From DAIOEK01 sp964648485 (GTDB taxonomy: Bacteria; Chloroflexota; Anaerolineae; Anaerolineales; Anaerolineaceae): a stretch of DNA of 64,000 bases. Both the position numbers and the translations under genes were made by a program. Within the stretch, counting starts at the first letter, position 1; every line of letters begins with the position of its first letter. Location of the stretch: contig CAZYOF010000005.1 in the NCBI GenBank assembly GCA_964648485.1, forward strand, positions 124,001 to 188,000, read 5' to 3'. Below the pieces are notes generated by a model. That model saw only the letters and a list, made by a program, of their open reading frames with translations. It was not told where the DNA came from and did not search any database. Positions 8,627-17,615 of this stretch are shown here, in pieces.

Positions 8627-9694
8627 ATGGAATTGCTGAAAGAGCTGGAAAAAATTCGTGAAGATGGGCTTGCAGCACTCATGAAAGTGAAGGATGCCGC
8701 CGAATTGGAAGCCTGGCGGATTGCCAATTTAGGTAGATCGGCTCCTGTAATGGGTGTTTTCTCAAAAATGGGGCAATTAAGCAAGGAAGATCGCCCGGTG
8801 ATTGGACAGGCTGCCAATGCTGTTAAAGTTGCTTTGGAGGAGGCTTTTATCTTTCGTCTGGAAGAAACCAGAACTGCAGAACTACAAAAGTCACTTCAAA
8901 CCGAACGATTGGATGTTACTTTACCCGGCAGAATACCGCGAAAAGGACGGCTACATCCTGCTACAACGAATTTACGCCGGATTCTGGCTGTTCTGGCCGA
9001 TATGGGTTTTCAGGTTTATACCTCGCGCGATGTTGAAACAGATGAATACAATTTCCAATTATTGAATATTCCTCCACATCACCCTGCGAGAGAGATGCAG
9101 GATACTTTTTATATTGAATCTCCTCAGGATGATGGTAGTTATTCCCTGGTAATGCGTACTCACACATCACCGGGGCAAATCCGCGCCATGCGAGAATTCT
9201 CTGCAACCAATCCACAAAATCCACCGCCAATTCGAATTGCCTTGCCGGGGATGTGCTATCGCTATGAACAAATTACCGCCCGTTCTGAGGTGCAATTCAA
9301 TCAGGTGGAAGGTTTGGTGGTGGGTGAGGGTATTACCTTTGGTGACTTTAAATTTGCACTTATGGAGTTTGCCCGACGGATGTTTGGGCAGGACTCTAAA
9401 GTGCGTTTCCGCTCTGATCACTTCCCATTCACCGAGCCATCGGCGGAAATGGATGTGGAATGCTTCATCTGTGGTGGAAAAGGATGCCCTGTTTGTAAAA
9501 AATCTGGTTGGCTCGAAGTGATGGGAGCCGGCATGGTTCATCCTACGGTTCTTGCCAATGGAGGGTATGACCCTACCCGTTATTCTGGTTTTGCCTTTGG
9601 CATGGGGCCAGAGAGGCAGTTCATGCTGCGTCATAAAATCAATGATATTCGTTATTTCTGGGGAAACGACATCCGTTTCCTGGAACAATTCTAG
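8627..9694 (+). CDS. pheS: Phenylalanine-tRNA ligase alpha subunit
   Basis: Catalytic alpha subunit of the alpha2beta2 class II synthetase that charges tRNA-Phe, 355 residues. The N-terminal coiled coil is followed by the core with FYIESPQDDG, VMRTHTSPGQIRAM, the motif 2 region CYRYEQITARSEVQFNQVEG and motif 3 GFAFGMGPERQFMLRH. A four-cysteine insert, CFICGGKGCPVC, sits before GWLEVMGAGMVHP. The start at ATG 8627 is set by AAGGAGG just upstream; the open frame extends to 8444 only because it runs through the T-box terminator region. It precedes pheT by 9 nt and is controlled by the T-box leader. Confidence 0.96.
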   Translation: MELLKELEKIREDGLAALMKVKDAAELEAWRIANLGRSAPVMGVFSKMGQLSKEDRPVIGQAANAVKVALEEAFIFRLEETRTAELQKSLQTERLDVTLPGRIPRKGRLHPATTNLRRILAVLADMGFQVYTSRDVETDEYNFQLLNIPPHHPAREMQDTFYIESPQDDGSYSLVMRTHTSPGQIRAMREFSATNPQNPPPIRIALPGMCYRYEQITARSEVQFNQVEGLVVGEGITFGDFKFALMEFARRMFGQDSKVRFRSDHFPFTEPSAEMDVECFICGGKGCPVCKKSGWLEVMGAGMVHPTVLANGGYDPTRYSGFAFGMGPERQFMLRHKINDIRYFWGNDIRFLEQF

Positions 9695-9703
9695 GAGGAC
9701 GGT

Positions 9704-12235
9704 ATGAAAGTTCCTGTATCTTGGTTAAAGGATTTTGTAGATCTCAGCGGTCTGGAGGTCACAGATATCGCATACAAGCTGACAATGGCAGGTCTGGAAG
9801 TGGAGGATATCCGCTTCGCTGGTTTACCTCTACCTGATCATGATGGGCATGGATTTAAAGTCAGCGGTTTAGCATGGGACCCGGAGAAAATTGTTGTGGC
9901 TGAGATTTCTCAGGTAAACGCGCATCCCAATGCTGACCGGTTGACATTGTGTGACCTGTTTGACGGCAAGGAGCAACATGTTGTCCTGACCGGTGCTCCC
10001 AACTTGTTCCCCTATAAGGGGATTGGGAGACTGGAAAAACCCATCAAAGTAGCTTATGCAAAAGAGGGTGCGGTCATCTATGATGGACATGCCGAGGGTT
10101 TGGTTCTGGCTACACTCAAACGAACGAAGATTCGTGGCGTGGATTCATACTCCATGGTTTGCTCAGAAAAGGAATTGGGTATTAGTGATGAACATGAGGG
10201 TGTCATTTTTCTGGATGATGATGCCGTTGCCGGTACACCTCTAGTGGACTACATGGGTGATGCTGTTCTGGAGATTAAGATTAACCCCAACATGGCACGA
10301 AATACCAGTATTCTGGGTATCGCCCGTGAACTGGCGGCACTAACAGGCAACCCTTTGAGAAAACCTGAGTATAAACTGGAAACATCCGGTGATTCAATCG
10401 AGGATCAGGTAAAGATCGAGATCAGCAATCCTGATCTTAATCCCAGGTTCATAGTGGGTTTGATCCGTAATGTCGAAATAAAGCCCAGCCCATACTGGGT
10501 TCAGCGTAGACTACGCCTGGTAGGAGTACGTGCAATCAGTAACATTGTTGATGCAACTAACTACACCATGTTCGAGATTGGTGAACCGCTGCATGCGTTT
10601 GATTATTCTGCACTCCAGAAACGTGCTGCCGGAAAGCCCGTAGTAATTTCTACACGAACGGCAGAAAAAGGTGAGAAACTCACGACACTCGATGGAGTTG
10701 AGAGAAACCTATCGGAATCAAATGTGCTCGTTTGTGATTCTGCCGGGGCATTATCACTGGCAGGCGTGATGGGGGGAGCCGAGACAGAAGTGGGCAATCA
10801 AACCAGGGATATATTGCTCGAAGGCGCGGCATGGAATTTTATTAATATCCGGCGTACAGCTGCCCAGCATGCTTTGTCGTCTGAAGCATCTTATCGAATG
10901 TCACGTGGCGTACATCCAGAACTGGCATTTGCAGGATTAAAGAGATGTCTGTATTGGATGAGCGAATGGAGCGGGGGTCAAGTTGCTCCGGGTTTTGTAG
11001 ATAACTATCCATTACCGCCCAGAGACCCGGTAGTCAACCTGACTGAACGCGATATTAAGCGTATGCTTGGTGTTGAAATTCCACTGGTACAGGTGAAAGA
11101 ATTGCTTGAAAGGTTGGAGTTTAGCGATGAAGTAAAGGATGGGGTTTTAGCTGTGAAAACTCCTCCAATCCGTATGGATATTGGAGAAGGCGTCGTGGGT
11201 ATTGCAGATGTTATGGAAGAGATTGCCCGGTTGTACGGGTATGAGAACATTCCTGAAAGCCGTATGGCTGAACCTTTGCCACCACAACGGGGCAACCCAA
11301 TCCAAGAAGCTGAGGATTTTATCCGCGACACTCTCGTTTCACTTGGCTTACAGGAAGTGATTACACACCGCATGACTTCTCCGGAATTGGAAAAACGACT
11401 TTTACCAAAAGGAATCGACGGGACACCGGAAAGGGATTACATCCGTCTGGTGAATCCGATTGCTCCTGAAAAAAGTGTCCTGCGCCGCAGTCTACTCGCT
11501 TCCGTTTTAAATGTATTGGCAAACAATCAGAGTTTGTCTGAATCACTTTTCCTGTTTGAAATTGGATCAGTATTCCTACCCTCAGGCGAGCTTTTGCCCC
11601 TCGAGCCCCACCGGTTGGCTATTACGCTGACTGGTTTGCGTGAACCATCTGCCTGGGATAGACAGCAGGGAGAAAAAGTAGATTTTTATGATTTGAAAGG
11701 CATCCTTGAAGCACTATTGAGCGCACTGCAGATCCCGGTCACATTTTGTCCGGGAGATGACCCCACGTACCATCCCGGTAAGTGTGCTTTGATTAAATCG
11801 GGCGAGAAAGTCCTTGGATTATGTGGAGAATTACATCCCCAGGTACAGGAAAACTATGAAATCATTACACCAGTGATGGCAGCTGACCTGGATCTCGCAG
11901 CTATGTTGGCTCTGGCGGCCATGCATTCTTTCCCGGTTTCTCCGGTGAGCGAATTCCCGCCGATCCTGGAGGACCTGGCTCTGGTGGTAGATGAAAACGT
12001 ACCTGCCGAGAAAGTCGAAGCATTAATCCGCCAGACAGGCGGCAAGCTGGTTGTAAAGGTACGCCTCTTTGATATCTTCCGTGGAAAGCAGCTCGGCGAC
12101 GGGAAAAAATCTCTGGCATACAGCCTGATGTACCAGGCAGCAGATCGCACCCTCACTGATAAAGATGCTACCCAGATCCGGCAAAAAATCATCCGCCGGT
12201 TGGAACAGGAATTGGGCGCGAAACTAAGATCTTAA
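9704..12235 (+). CDS. pheT: Phenylalanine-tRNA ligase beta subunit
   Basis: Beta subunit of phenylalanyl-tRNA synthetase, 843 residues, close to the usual bacterial length. It begins MKVPVSWLKDFVD, then has the OB-fold tRNA-binding domain (VVAEISQVNAHPNADRLTLC). B3/B4 editing-domain sequence follows (SNIVDATNYTMFEIGEPLHAFD), then the B5 domain, the catalytic-like core (LRRSLLASVLNVLANN, LFEIGSVF) and the C-terminal FDX-ACB anticodon-binding domain (RLFDIFRG, SLAYSLMYQ). The insert between the B1 start and the OB fold is somewhat long. AGGAGG lies just before ATG 9704. The gene ends at a shared bidirectional terminator facing kamA. Confidence 0.96.
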   Translation: MKVPVSWLKDFVDLSGLEVTDIAYKLTMAGLEVEDIRFAGLPLPDHDGHGFKVSGLAWDPEKIVVAEISQVNAHPNADRLTLCDLFDGKEQHVVLTGAPNLFPYKGIGRLEKPIKVAYAKEGAVIYDGHAEGLVLATLKRTKIRGVDSYSMVCSEKELGISDEHEGVIFLDDDAVAGTPLVDYMGDAVLEIKINPNMARNTSILGIARELAALTGNPLRKPEYKLETSGDSIEDQVKIEISNPDLNPRFIVGLIRNVEIKPSPYWVQRRLRLVGVRAISNIVDATNYTMFEIGEPLHAFDYSALQKRAAGKPVVISTRTAEKGEKLTTLDGVERNLSESNVLVCDSAGALSLAGVMGGAETEVGNQTRDILLEGAAWNFINIRRTAAQHALSSEASYRMSRGVHPELAFAGLKRCLYWMSEWSGGQVAPGFVDNYPLPPRDPVVNLTERDIKRMLGVEIPLVQVKELLERLEFSDEVKDGVLAVKTPPIRMDIGEGVVGIADVMEEIARLYGYENIPESRMAEPLPPQRGNPIQEAEDFIRDTLVSLGLQEVITHRMTSPELEKRLLPKGIDGTPERDYIRLVNPIAPEKSVLRRSLLASVLNVLANNQSLSESLFLFEIGSVFLPSGELLPLEPHRLAITLTGLREPSAWDRQQGEKVDFYDLKGILEALLSALQIPVTFCPGDDPTYHPGKCALIKSGEKVLGLCGELHPQVQENYEIITPVMAADLDLAAMLALAAMHSFPVSPVSEFPPILEDLALVVDENVPAEKVEALIRQTGGKLVVKVRLFDIFRGKQLGDGKKSLAYSLMYQAADRTLTDKDATQIRQKIIRRLEQELGAKLRS

Positions 12236-12236
12236 A

Positions 12237-12275
12237 AAATCAGGACTGGTTCAATAACCAGTCCTGATTTTTTAT
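12237..12275. terminator. Bidirectional terminator between pheT and kamA
   Basis: The inverted repeat ATCAGGACTGGTT / AACCAGTCCTGAT with a CAAT loop is flanked by A and T runs, so it can end transcription of both convergent genes. Confidence 0.85.
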
Positions 12276-13621
12276 TATTCAGGTTTTTGGGAACTTCCAT
12301 CCCCAATTCCCAGAGGTTTCCATTTTTCCATATTCTCACGCAATCGATGAGTTGCGCCTCCGCGGCTGTGTAACAAATCAAAGCCTTCGGGTTTAATGAA
12401 CATCTGATCACCATCGAGCATACCAGAAATGCCACGCTGACCGGGTTCTCCGCGTTTATTTTGACAGAAGGGGCAGGTCTTGGGATCATGCGGGTGATAA
12501 GTGATGGGTTCCTCGTAGGCGGTGACATATCCCTCGTAGTTTCGCAGAACGACCTTATGATCTGACATAGAAACCAAGTAATTTGGCATCACCGGTATTT
12601 TTCCACCTCCGCCAGGTGCATCAACAACATAGGTTGGCACAGCATATCCGGATGTGTGTCCGCGTAATGCTTCGATGATCTCCACACCCTTTGCCACAGG
12701 TGTACGGAAGTGCCCAGCTCCTTCGACCAGGTCGCACTGGTACAGGTAATATGGTCTTACCCGGATACGAACCAGTTCATGAACCAGCTGACGCTGCAGG
12801 TGAACGCAATCATTGACTCCTGCCAGGAGGACAGATTGATTTCCAAGAGGAATGCCGGCTCTGCTCAACTTATCGCATGCCTGGGCAAGTTCAAGGCTGA
12901 TCTCGTTGGGATGGTTCACGTGAATATTCATCCAGAGAGGGTGATATTTCTCCAGCATATCGGTGAGTTCCTGTGTCACCCGCATCGGCATGAAAACCGG
13001 GACCCTTGAACCAATCCGGATAATTTCAATGTGCGGGATCTCACGAAGACGGGATAGGAGTTCTTCAAGGAGTTTAGGCGCCAGTGTAAGCGGATCTCCA
13101 CCTGAAAGAAGCACATCTCTGACCTGGGGAGTGCGCTTCAAATAGTCTATTTGTGCTTCAAATTCTGAGCGGGAGAAAGTGGCATTCGGGTCTCCCACTA
13201 TCCGGGATCGCGTGCAGTAGCGGCAATAAGATGCGCATTGGGTGGTTACCAGCATGAGTACCCGGTCGGGATAACGATGCACCAGACCGGGGACAGGTGA
13301 ATCACGGTCTTCTGCCAGAGAATCCTCCATCATTCCCGTAAAAGGCTGGATTTCGTCGGCTGTGGGAATAATCTGTTTCCGAATCGGATCATTCAGGTCT
13401 TCGGGGTCAATGAGTGAAATGAAATATGGGGTAATCTCTACCCGGAATAAGCCACTGGTGCTTAAAGCTTTTTTTTCACTCTCAGTCAATTTCAACACGG
13501 TTTCGATTTCTTCAACCGTATTCAACCGGTGGCTTAATTGCCAGCGCCAATCATTCCATTTTTCATCGGGTATATCTTTAAAAGCCGGGGCACGTTTAGA
13601 TACAAATTCTCTGGGGGTCAT
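12275..13621 (-). CDS. kamA: Lysine 2,3-aminomutase (radical SAM)
   Basis: A 448-residue PLP- and SAM-dependent radical enzyme that converts L-lysine to L-beta-lysine. The radical SAM cluster motif is CASYCRYC (Cys129, Cys133, Cys136), followed by LLSGGDPL. Asp297 (YQCDLVEG), Asp334 and Lys341 (VVDAPGGGGK) align with Asp293, Asp330 and Lys337 of the Clostridium subterminale enzyme. The Asp pair binds the substrate amino group and the Lys binds PLP; glutamate 2,3-aminomutases have Lys and Asn at the two Asp sites, so lysine is the likely substrate. The C-terminus carries CPFC. The start has GAGGT about 6 nt upstream. No beta-lysine acetyltransferase or lysine-fermentation genes are in the window, so the end use (osmolyte or catabolism) is open. 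Confidence 0.93.
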   Translation of the reverse strand: MTPREFVSKRAPAFKDIPDEKWNDWRWQLSHRLNTVEEIETVLKLTESEKKALSTSGLFRVEITPYFISLIDPEDLNDPIRKQIIPTADEIQPFTGMMEDSLAEDRDSPVPGLVHRYPDRVLMLVTTQCASYCRYCTRSRIVGDPNATFSRSEFEAQIDYLKRTPQVRDVLLSGGDPLTLAPKLLEELLSRLREIPHIEIIRIGSRVPVFMPMRVTQELTDMLEKYHPLWMNIHVNHPNEISLELAQACDKLSRAGIPLGNQSVLLAGVNDCVHLQRQLVHELVRIRVRPYYLYQCDLVEGAGHFRTPVAKGVEIIEALRGHTSGYAVPTYVVDAPGGGGKIPVMPNYLVSMSDHKVVLRNYEGYVTAYEEPITYHPHDPKTCPFCQNKRGEPGQRGISGMLDGDQMFIKPEGFDLLHSRGGATHRLRENMEKWKPLGIGDGSSQKPE

Positions 13622-13920
13622 AAATACCTCACTTTATTACTGGTTATCCTGATAATGAAAAGGGAATATTCCCGTGAATGTAAATGGGAGGGAATTATTG
13701 CGGGGGGTCGTGATCGGTTCTAAAGAAACCTGCATAAAATGAATAAGATTGCAGCCGTTTCTTTAATAGGGATAATACGAAATATTCGGACATTAGTTGA
13801 TTCTACATTATCAAAATGGTTTTCTGTACCTATTACTTATTATCAGTTTAGATGTTCGCGGCGATTGAGTCAAATTGTTGCGCAAGTGTTAATCTTTTAT
13901 TTGAATCCTTTTCAGCCCGC
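13622..13920. other. Intergenic region between kamA and hrcA
   Basis: About 300 bp between the divergent kamA and hrcA genes. Apart from the kamA ribosome-binding site at its left edge and the hrcA promoter beginning at its right edge, I see no conserved gene or obvious hairpin. A 61-codon open frame at 13739-13924 has no ribosome-binding site or recognisable sequence. Confidence 0.5.
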
Positions 13921-13949
13921 TTGACGCTCGAAAACGGGAATGATATCAT
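13921..13949 (+). promoter_or_regulatory. Sigma-70 promoter of the hrcA operon
   Basis: TTGACG (13921-13926), a 17-bp spacer and TATCAT (13944-13949) predict a start near 13956, a few bases upstream of the CIRCE element. HrcA bound there would block this promoter. Confidence 0.8.
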
Positions 13950-13962
13950 TAATGCCAATGGA

Positions 13963-13989
13963 TTAGCACTCTAGGCTTGAGAGTGCTAA
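13963..13989 (+). promoter_or_regulatory. CIRCE operator (HrcA-binding site)
   Basis: A perfect TTAGCACTC-N9-GAGTGCTAA palindrome, 27 bp, the consensus HrcA operator. It lies just downstream of the predicted transcription start and 10 bp before the hrcA start codon. HrcA should therefore autoregulate the whole hrcA-grpE-dnaK-dnaJ unit. Confidence 0.97.
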
Positions 13990-13999
13990 TAGTAATCAT

Positions 14000-15034
14000 A
14001 TGAGAGAGTTAAGTGACCGACAAAAATTTATCCTTACGCTGGTGATTCACGATTTTGTGCAGAATTCTCAGCCAATCGGTTCCCAGTACCTGGTGGATAG
14101 ATACAGCCTGGATTTGAGTCCAGCAACCGTTCGGAATGAACTGGCTGCCCTCGATGAAGCTGGCTACCTATCCCAGCCACATACATCTGCGGGACGAATG
14201 CCCACTGATGAGGGTTACCGTTATTTTGTCGGCAAGTTGCTGAATAATACAGATCTCCCCATCACCACACAAAGGACAATCAGCCATCAGTTTTATCAGA
14301 GCCGTCAGGGGTTGGAGCAGTGGATGAAGCTGGCTGCATCTGTATTAGCGCATCAATCCAAAGCGGCATCAATCATTACTTCTCCGCACCCTGAACATGC
14401 CCGGTTGAAGCACCTCGAGCTGATATCCACCAGGGGCAGGCAAGTATTAATGGTGATGGTGTTGGTGGGAGGGGAAATCTTACAACAAATGCTTACCCTG
14501 GCAGAGCCGGTAGCTCAGGAGCATTTATCTGCCAGCGCAAGCAGACTTTCTCAAATTTGTCAGGGTTTGGATTCCGCAGCGATAAAATCTCTGGCAAATC
14601 AATATACACCGTTAGAAGAAGATATTCTTAAGCTGATCGTTCAATCACTCGAAGGAGTATCTGCTTCAGTTTCCGGTGAGTTGTATATGGATGGGTTAAC
14701 CAATGTGCTTACTGAGCCAGAGTTTGCCCAATCAGAAGATGCACGAAAGGCATTAAAGCTGCTCGAGGAACGCACCTTGTTGGATAACCTGATCGAACGA
14801 ACCGTGTTGAATACCAATGTGGGTGGTGTTCAGGTTCTTATCGGTGGAGAAGGGAATTGGGAGGAACTTCGCCAATGCTCAGTTGTTCTTGCCCGTTATG
14901 GTGTGCCTGGAACCGCTACCGGGACGGTAGGTGTAATCGGTCCAACCCGTATGTATTATGGTAGAACAATTTCCACTGTACGGTTTATGGCTGGCTTACT
15001 AAGCGAGCTGGTAACCGATACTATGGTTGAATAA
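14000..15034 (+). CDS. hrcA: Heat-inducible transcription repressor HrcA
   Basis: A 344-residue repressor of class I heat-shock genes that binds CIRCE and whose folding is classically assisted by GroEL. The N-terminal winged helix is visible (QPIGSQYLVDRYSLDLSPATVRNELAALDEAGYL, followed by HTSAGRMPTDEGYRYFV). The central GAF-like dimerisation region and the C-terminal VGVIGPTRMYYGRTISTVRFM segment are present. It sits directly behind a perfect CIRCE site and leads the chaperone operon. The ATG has no convincing Shine-Dalgarno. It lies about 44 nt after the predicted transcription start, with the operator inside the leader. Confidence 0.96.
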   Translation: MRELSDRQKFILTLVIHDFVQNSQPIGSQYLVDRYSLDLSPATVRNELAALDEAGYLSQPHTSAGRMPTDEGYRYFVGKLLNNTDLPITTQRTISHQFYQSRQGLEQWMKLAASVLAHQSKAASIITSPHPEHARLKHLELISTRGRQVLMVMVLVGGEILQQMLTLAEPVAQEHLSASASRLSQICQGLDSAAIKSLANQYTPLEEDILKLIVQSLEGVSASVSGELYMDGLTNVLTEPEFAQSEDARKALKLLEERTLLDNLIERTVLNTNVGGVQVLIGGEGNWEELRQCSVVLARYGVPGTATGTVGVIGPTRMYYGRTISTVRFMAGLLSELVTDTMVE

Positions 15035-15084
15035 TCAAATAACAGGTGACTTGTTTGCCTGAAACCGAAATGCAGGAGAGATGC

Positions 15085-15609
15085 ATGACAGATCGAAAAC
15101 CGAAAACGCAATCAACAGAAAAAAAGCTGATGGAAATGGAAGAAAAAATCCAGGATCTGGAGAATCAACTGGCTGAAGGCGCAGCAAAAACCGCTGAGTA
15201 TTTTGACGGCTGGCAGCGTGAACGGGCTGATTTTCTGAATTATAAGAAAAGGATCGATCAAAACCAGATCCAATCTCAACAAAATTCTCTTGCCAATATT
15301 ACCCGTAAATATTTACAGGTAATGGATGATCTGGAGAGAGCATTGAAAGCAAAACCAACCTCAGGGGAAGGTGCACTCTGGGCTGAAGGCATTGAGCTGA
15401 TTTATAAGAAAATTCAGGGAATTCTGGAATCAGATGGCGTTAAGGAAATTGACGCGGATGGGCAGATGTTTGACCCTAATTTTCATGAAGCTTTAACACA
15501 TGAGGATAGTCCCGCTCATGAGAGCGGTCAAATTATTGAAGTCATTCAGAAAGGATACCTGATTGGCGACCGTGTCATCCGTCCGTCGCTGGTAAGGGTA
15601 GCACGTTAG
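15085..15609 (+). CDS. grpE: Nucleotide exchange factor GrpE
   Basis: Co-chaperone that releases ADP from DnaK, about 174 residues. The N-terminal half is a charged coiled coil (EKKLMEMEEKIQDLENQL). It leads into the conserved WQRERADFLNYKKR and MDDLERAL segments, and the C-terminal beta domain has FDPNFHEALTHEDS and GYLIGDRVIRPSLVRV. ATG 15085 is preferred because AGGAGAG lies just upstream; a GTG at 15046 in the same frame would add 13 residues. It sits 9 nt before dnaK. Confidence 0.95.
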   Translation: MTDRKPKTQSTEKKLMEMEEKIQDLENQLAEGAAKTAEYFDGWQRERADFLNYKKRIDQNQIQSQQNSLANITRKYLQVMDDLERALKAKPTSGEGALWAEGIELIYKKIQGILESDGVKEIDADGQMFDPNFHEALTHEDSPAHESGQIIEVIQKGYLIGDRVIRPSLVRVAR

Positions 15610-15618
15610 GAGAACAAA

Positions 15619-17523
15619 ATGGGAAAAGTCATAGGAATCGATCTTGGTACTACCAACTCAGTTGTTGCAGTCATGCAGGGCGGTGAGCCGGTTGTAATTC
15701 CCAGCGCAGAAGGAGAACGGCTGATACCTTCTGTGGTAGCGGTTAATAAAAATCATGAACGGTTGATTGGTCGGGTTGCCCGTAACCAGGCTGTTGTTAA
15801 CTCTGAAAATACGGTTTTCTCCATAAAACGCTTTATGGGTCGCAAATATGAAGATGCCGAAGTACAGCACACTTTAAACCGGATTCCATATCGGGTAGGG
15901 AAAGCATCTAATGGAGATGTGCGAGTTACGCTGGATGGCAAAGACTACTCTCCGCCGGAAGTATCAGCAATGATCCTGGCAAAAATAAAAGCAGATGCTG
16001 AAGCATATCTGGGTGAGACAGTCACCCAGGCAGTCATTACTGTTCCGGCATATTTTAATGATGCCCAGCGGAATGCCACAAAAGATGCCGGCAAGATCGC
16101 TGGTTTGGAAGTGCTTCGTATCATCAACGAGCCAACCGCTTCTTCACTGGCATATGGTTTGGATAAGAAAAAGAATGAGACCATCGCAGTGTATGATCTG
16201 GGTGGTGGAACCTTTGATATCTCCATCCTTGATGTAGGTGATGGCGTTTTTCAGGTTCGTTCTACATCGGGCGACACCTTCCTGGGTGGTGATGATTTTG
16301 ATCAACGGATTTTGGATTATCTGGTAGATGAATTCAAGAAATCTAATGGAATTGATCTGAAAAATGATCGCCAGGCACTCCAGCGTTTGAAAGAAGCAGC
16401 TGAAAAAGCAAAAATTGAACTTTCATCTACTATGCAGGCAGAGATCAACCTGCCTTATATTACAGCTGACGCAAGTGGTCCGAAACATCTGGTAGTGACA
16501 CTCACCCGTGCGAAACTGGAGCAGCTCACAGAAGATCTTGTGCAGAAAACTCTGGATCCGGTCCGTCGCGCTTTAAAAGACGCTGACTTGAAGGCTGCAG
16601 ACATAGATGAAGTTGTTCTTGTGGGTGGTATGACCCGTATGCCCCTGGTTCAGGAAACGGTACGGAAAGAATTCGGTAAAGATCCTCACAAAGGGGTCAA
16701 TCCTGATGAAGTGGTGGCTGTTGGCGCGGCTATTCAGGCAGGTGTCCTGGGCGGTGAGGTGAAAGACATTCTCCTTCTCGATGTGACACCATTGACGCTT
16801 TCTGTAGAAACCTTTGGAAATGTGGCAACCCCTCTGATTGAACGTAACACCACCATTCCCACCCGCAAGAGCCAGGTTTTCTCCACAGCCTCAGATAATC
16901 AAACCCAGGTTGAAATCCATGTGCTTCAGGGAGAACGTCCTATGGCGATGGATAACAAGAGCCTCGGACGCTTTACCCTGGATGGAATTCCGCCCGCTCC
17001 ACGCGGTGTACCGCAAATCGAAGTTACCTTTGATATAGATGCCAACGGCATACTCAAGGTAACCGCGCAAGATAAAGCTACAGGCAGAAGCCAGCACATA
17101 ACCATCACCGCCTCTTCGGGTCTCTCAGAGTCTGAAATCGAAAAGATGAGGCAGGAGGCTGAGGCTCATGCGGAAGATGATCGAAAACGGAAAGAGCTAA
17201 TTGAAGCCCGAAACCATGCCGACAACTTGATTTACACAACCGAAAAAACAATTCGTGATCTGGGAGATAAAGTTCCGGCGGATATGAAAACCAAAGCTGA
17301 GGATGCCTCTGGAAAACTGAAAGAACTAATGTCTTCTGAAGATGTCGATGCTATCAAGAAGGCAACCGATGAGCTCGGACAACTTCTGCAAAGCATAGGC
17401 TCTGCTGCATACCAACAGGCAGGTCCTGTTCCTGGTACGCCAGAGAGTGATGCGGGTAGTACCGATGGTCAGCAACCCGGTGGAACGGATGATGTGGTTG
17501 ATGGAGAATTCAAGAGCGTATAA
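15619..17523 (+). CDS. dnaK: Molecular chaperone DnaK (Hsp70)
   Basis: The ATP-driven Hsp70 chaperone, 634 residues. The nucleotide-binding domain shows IGIDLGTTNSVVAVM, AYFNDAQRNATKDAGKIAGLEVLRIINEPTA, YDLGGGTFDISIL and VLVGGMTRMP. The substrate-binding domain shows LLLDVTPLTLSVET and DIDANGILKVTAQD. The lid ends in a Gly/Gln-rich tail with a VVDGEFKSV terminus, close to the usual DVVDAEF end. TAGGAGAA precedes the ATG. It is the third gene of the CIRCE-controlled operon, and a hairpin separates it from dnaJ. Confidence 0.98.
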   Translation: MGKVIGIDLGTTNSVVAVMQGGEPVVIPSAEGERLIPSVVAVNKNHERLIGRVARNQAVVNSENTVFSIKRFMGRKYEDAEVQHTLNRIPYRVGKASNGDVRVTLDGKDYSPPEVSAMILAKIKADAEAYLGETVTQAVITVPAYFNDAQRNATKDAGKIAGLEVLRIINEPTASSLAYGLDKKKNETIAVYDLGGGTFDISILDVGDGVFQVRSTSGDTFLGGDDFDQRILDYLVDEFKKSNGIDLKNDRQALQRLKEAAEKAKIELSSTMQAEINLPYITADASGPKHLVVTLTRAKLEQLTEDLVQKTLDPVRRALKDADLKAADIDEVVLVGGMTRMPLVQETVRKEFGKDPHKGVNPDEVVAVGAAIQAGVLGGEVKDILLLDVTPLTLSVETFGNVATPLIERNTTIPTRKSQVFSTASDNQTQVEIHVLQGERPMAMDNKSLGRFTLDGIPPAPRGVPQIEVTFDIDANGILKVTAQDKATGRSQHITITASSGLSESEIEKMRQEAEAHAEDDRKRKELIEARNHADNLIYTTEKTIRDLGDKVPADMKTKAEDASGKLKELMSSEDVDAIKKATDELGQLLQSIGSAAYQQAGPVPGTPESDAGSTDGQQPGGTDDVVDGEFKSV

Positions 17524-17557
17524 CGACGATCGTCATTCTTTGTTACGCTGTTTTCAT

Positions 17558-17591
17558 GGAGATGCGAAGAGTTTGATTCTTCGCAATCTCC
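17558..17591 (+). other. Hairpin between dnaK and dnaJ
   Basis: GGAGATGCGAAGA (17558-17570) pairs with TCTTCGCAATCTCC (17578-17591) around a 7-nt loop, with a one-base bulge. No T-run follows, so it is unlikely to be a full terminator. It may be an RNA processing or stabilising element that sets the DnaK:DnaJ ratio. Confidence 0.55.
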
Positions 17592-17615
17592 ATTCTATGG
17601 AATAAGGGCTAATGT

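Noticed and set aside
9167..9688. 173-codon minus-strand ORF inside pheS
   Set aside because: A shadow of pheS, whose frame has full family conservation.
13739..13924. 61-codon ORF upstream of hrcA
   Set aside because: No ribosome-binding site and no known motif; it overlaps the hrcA promoter region.
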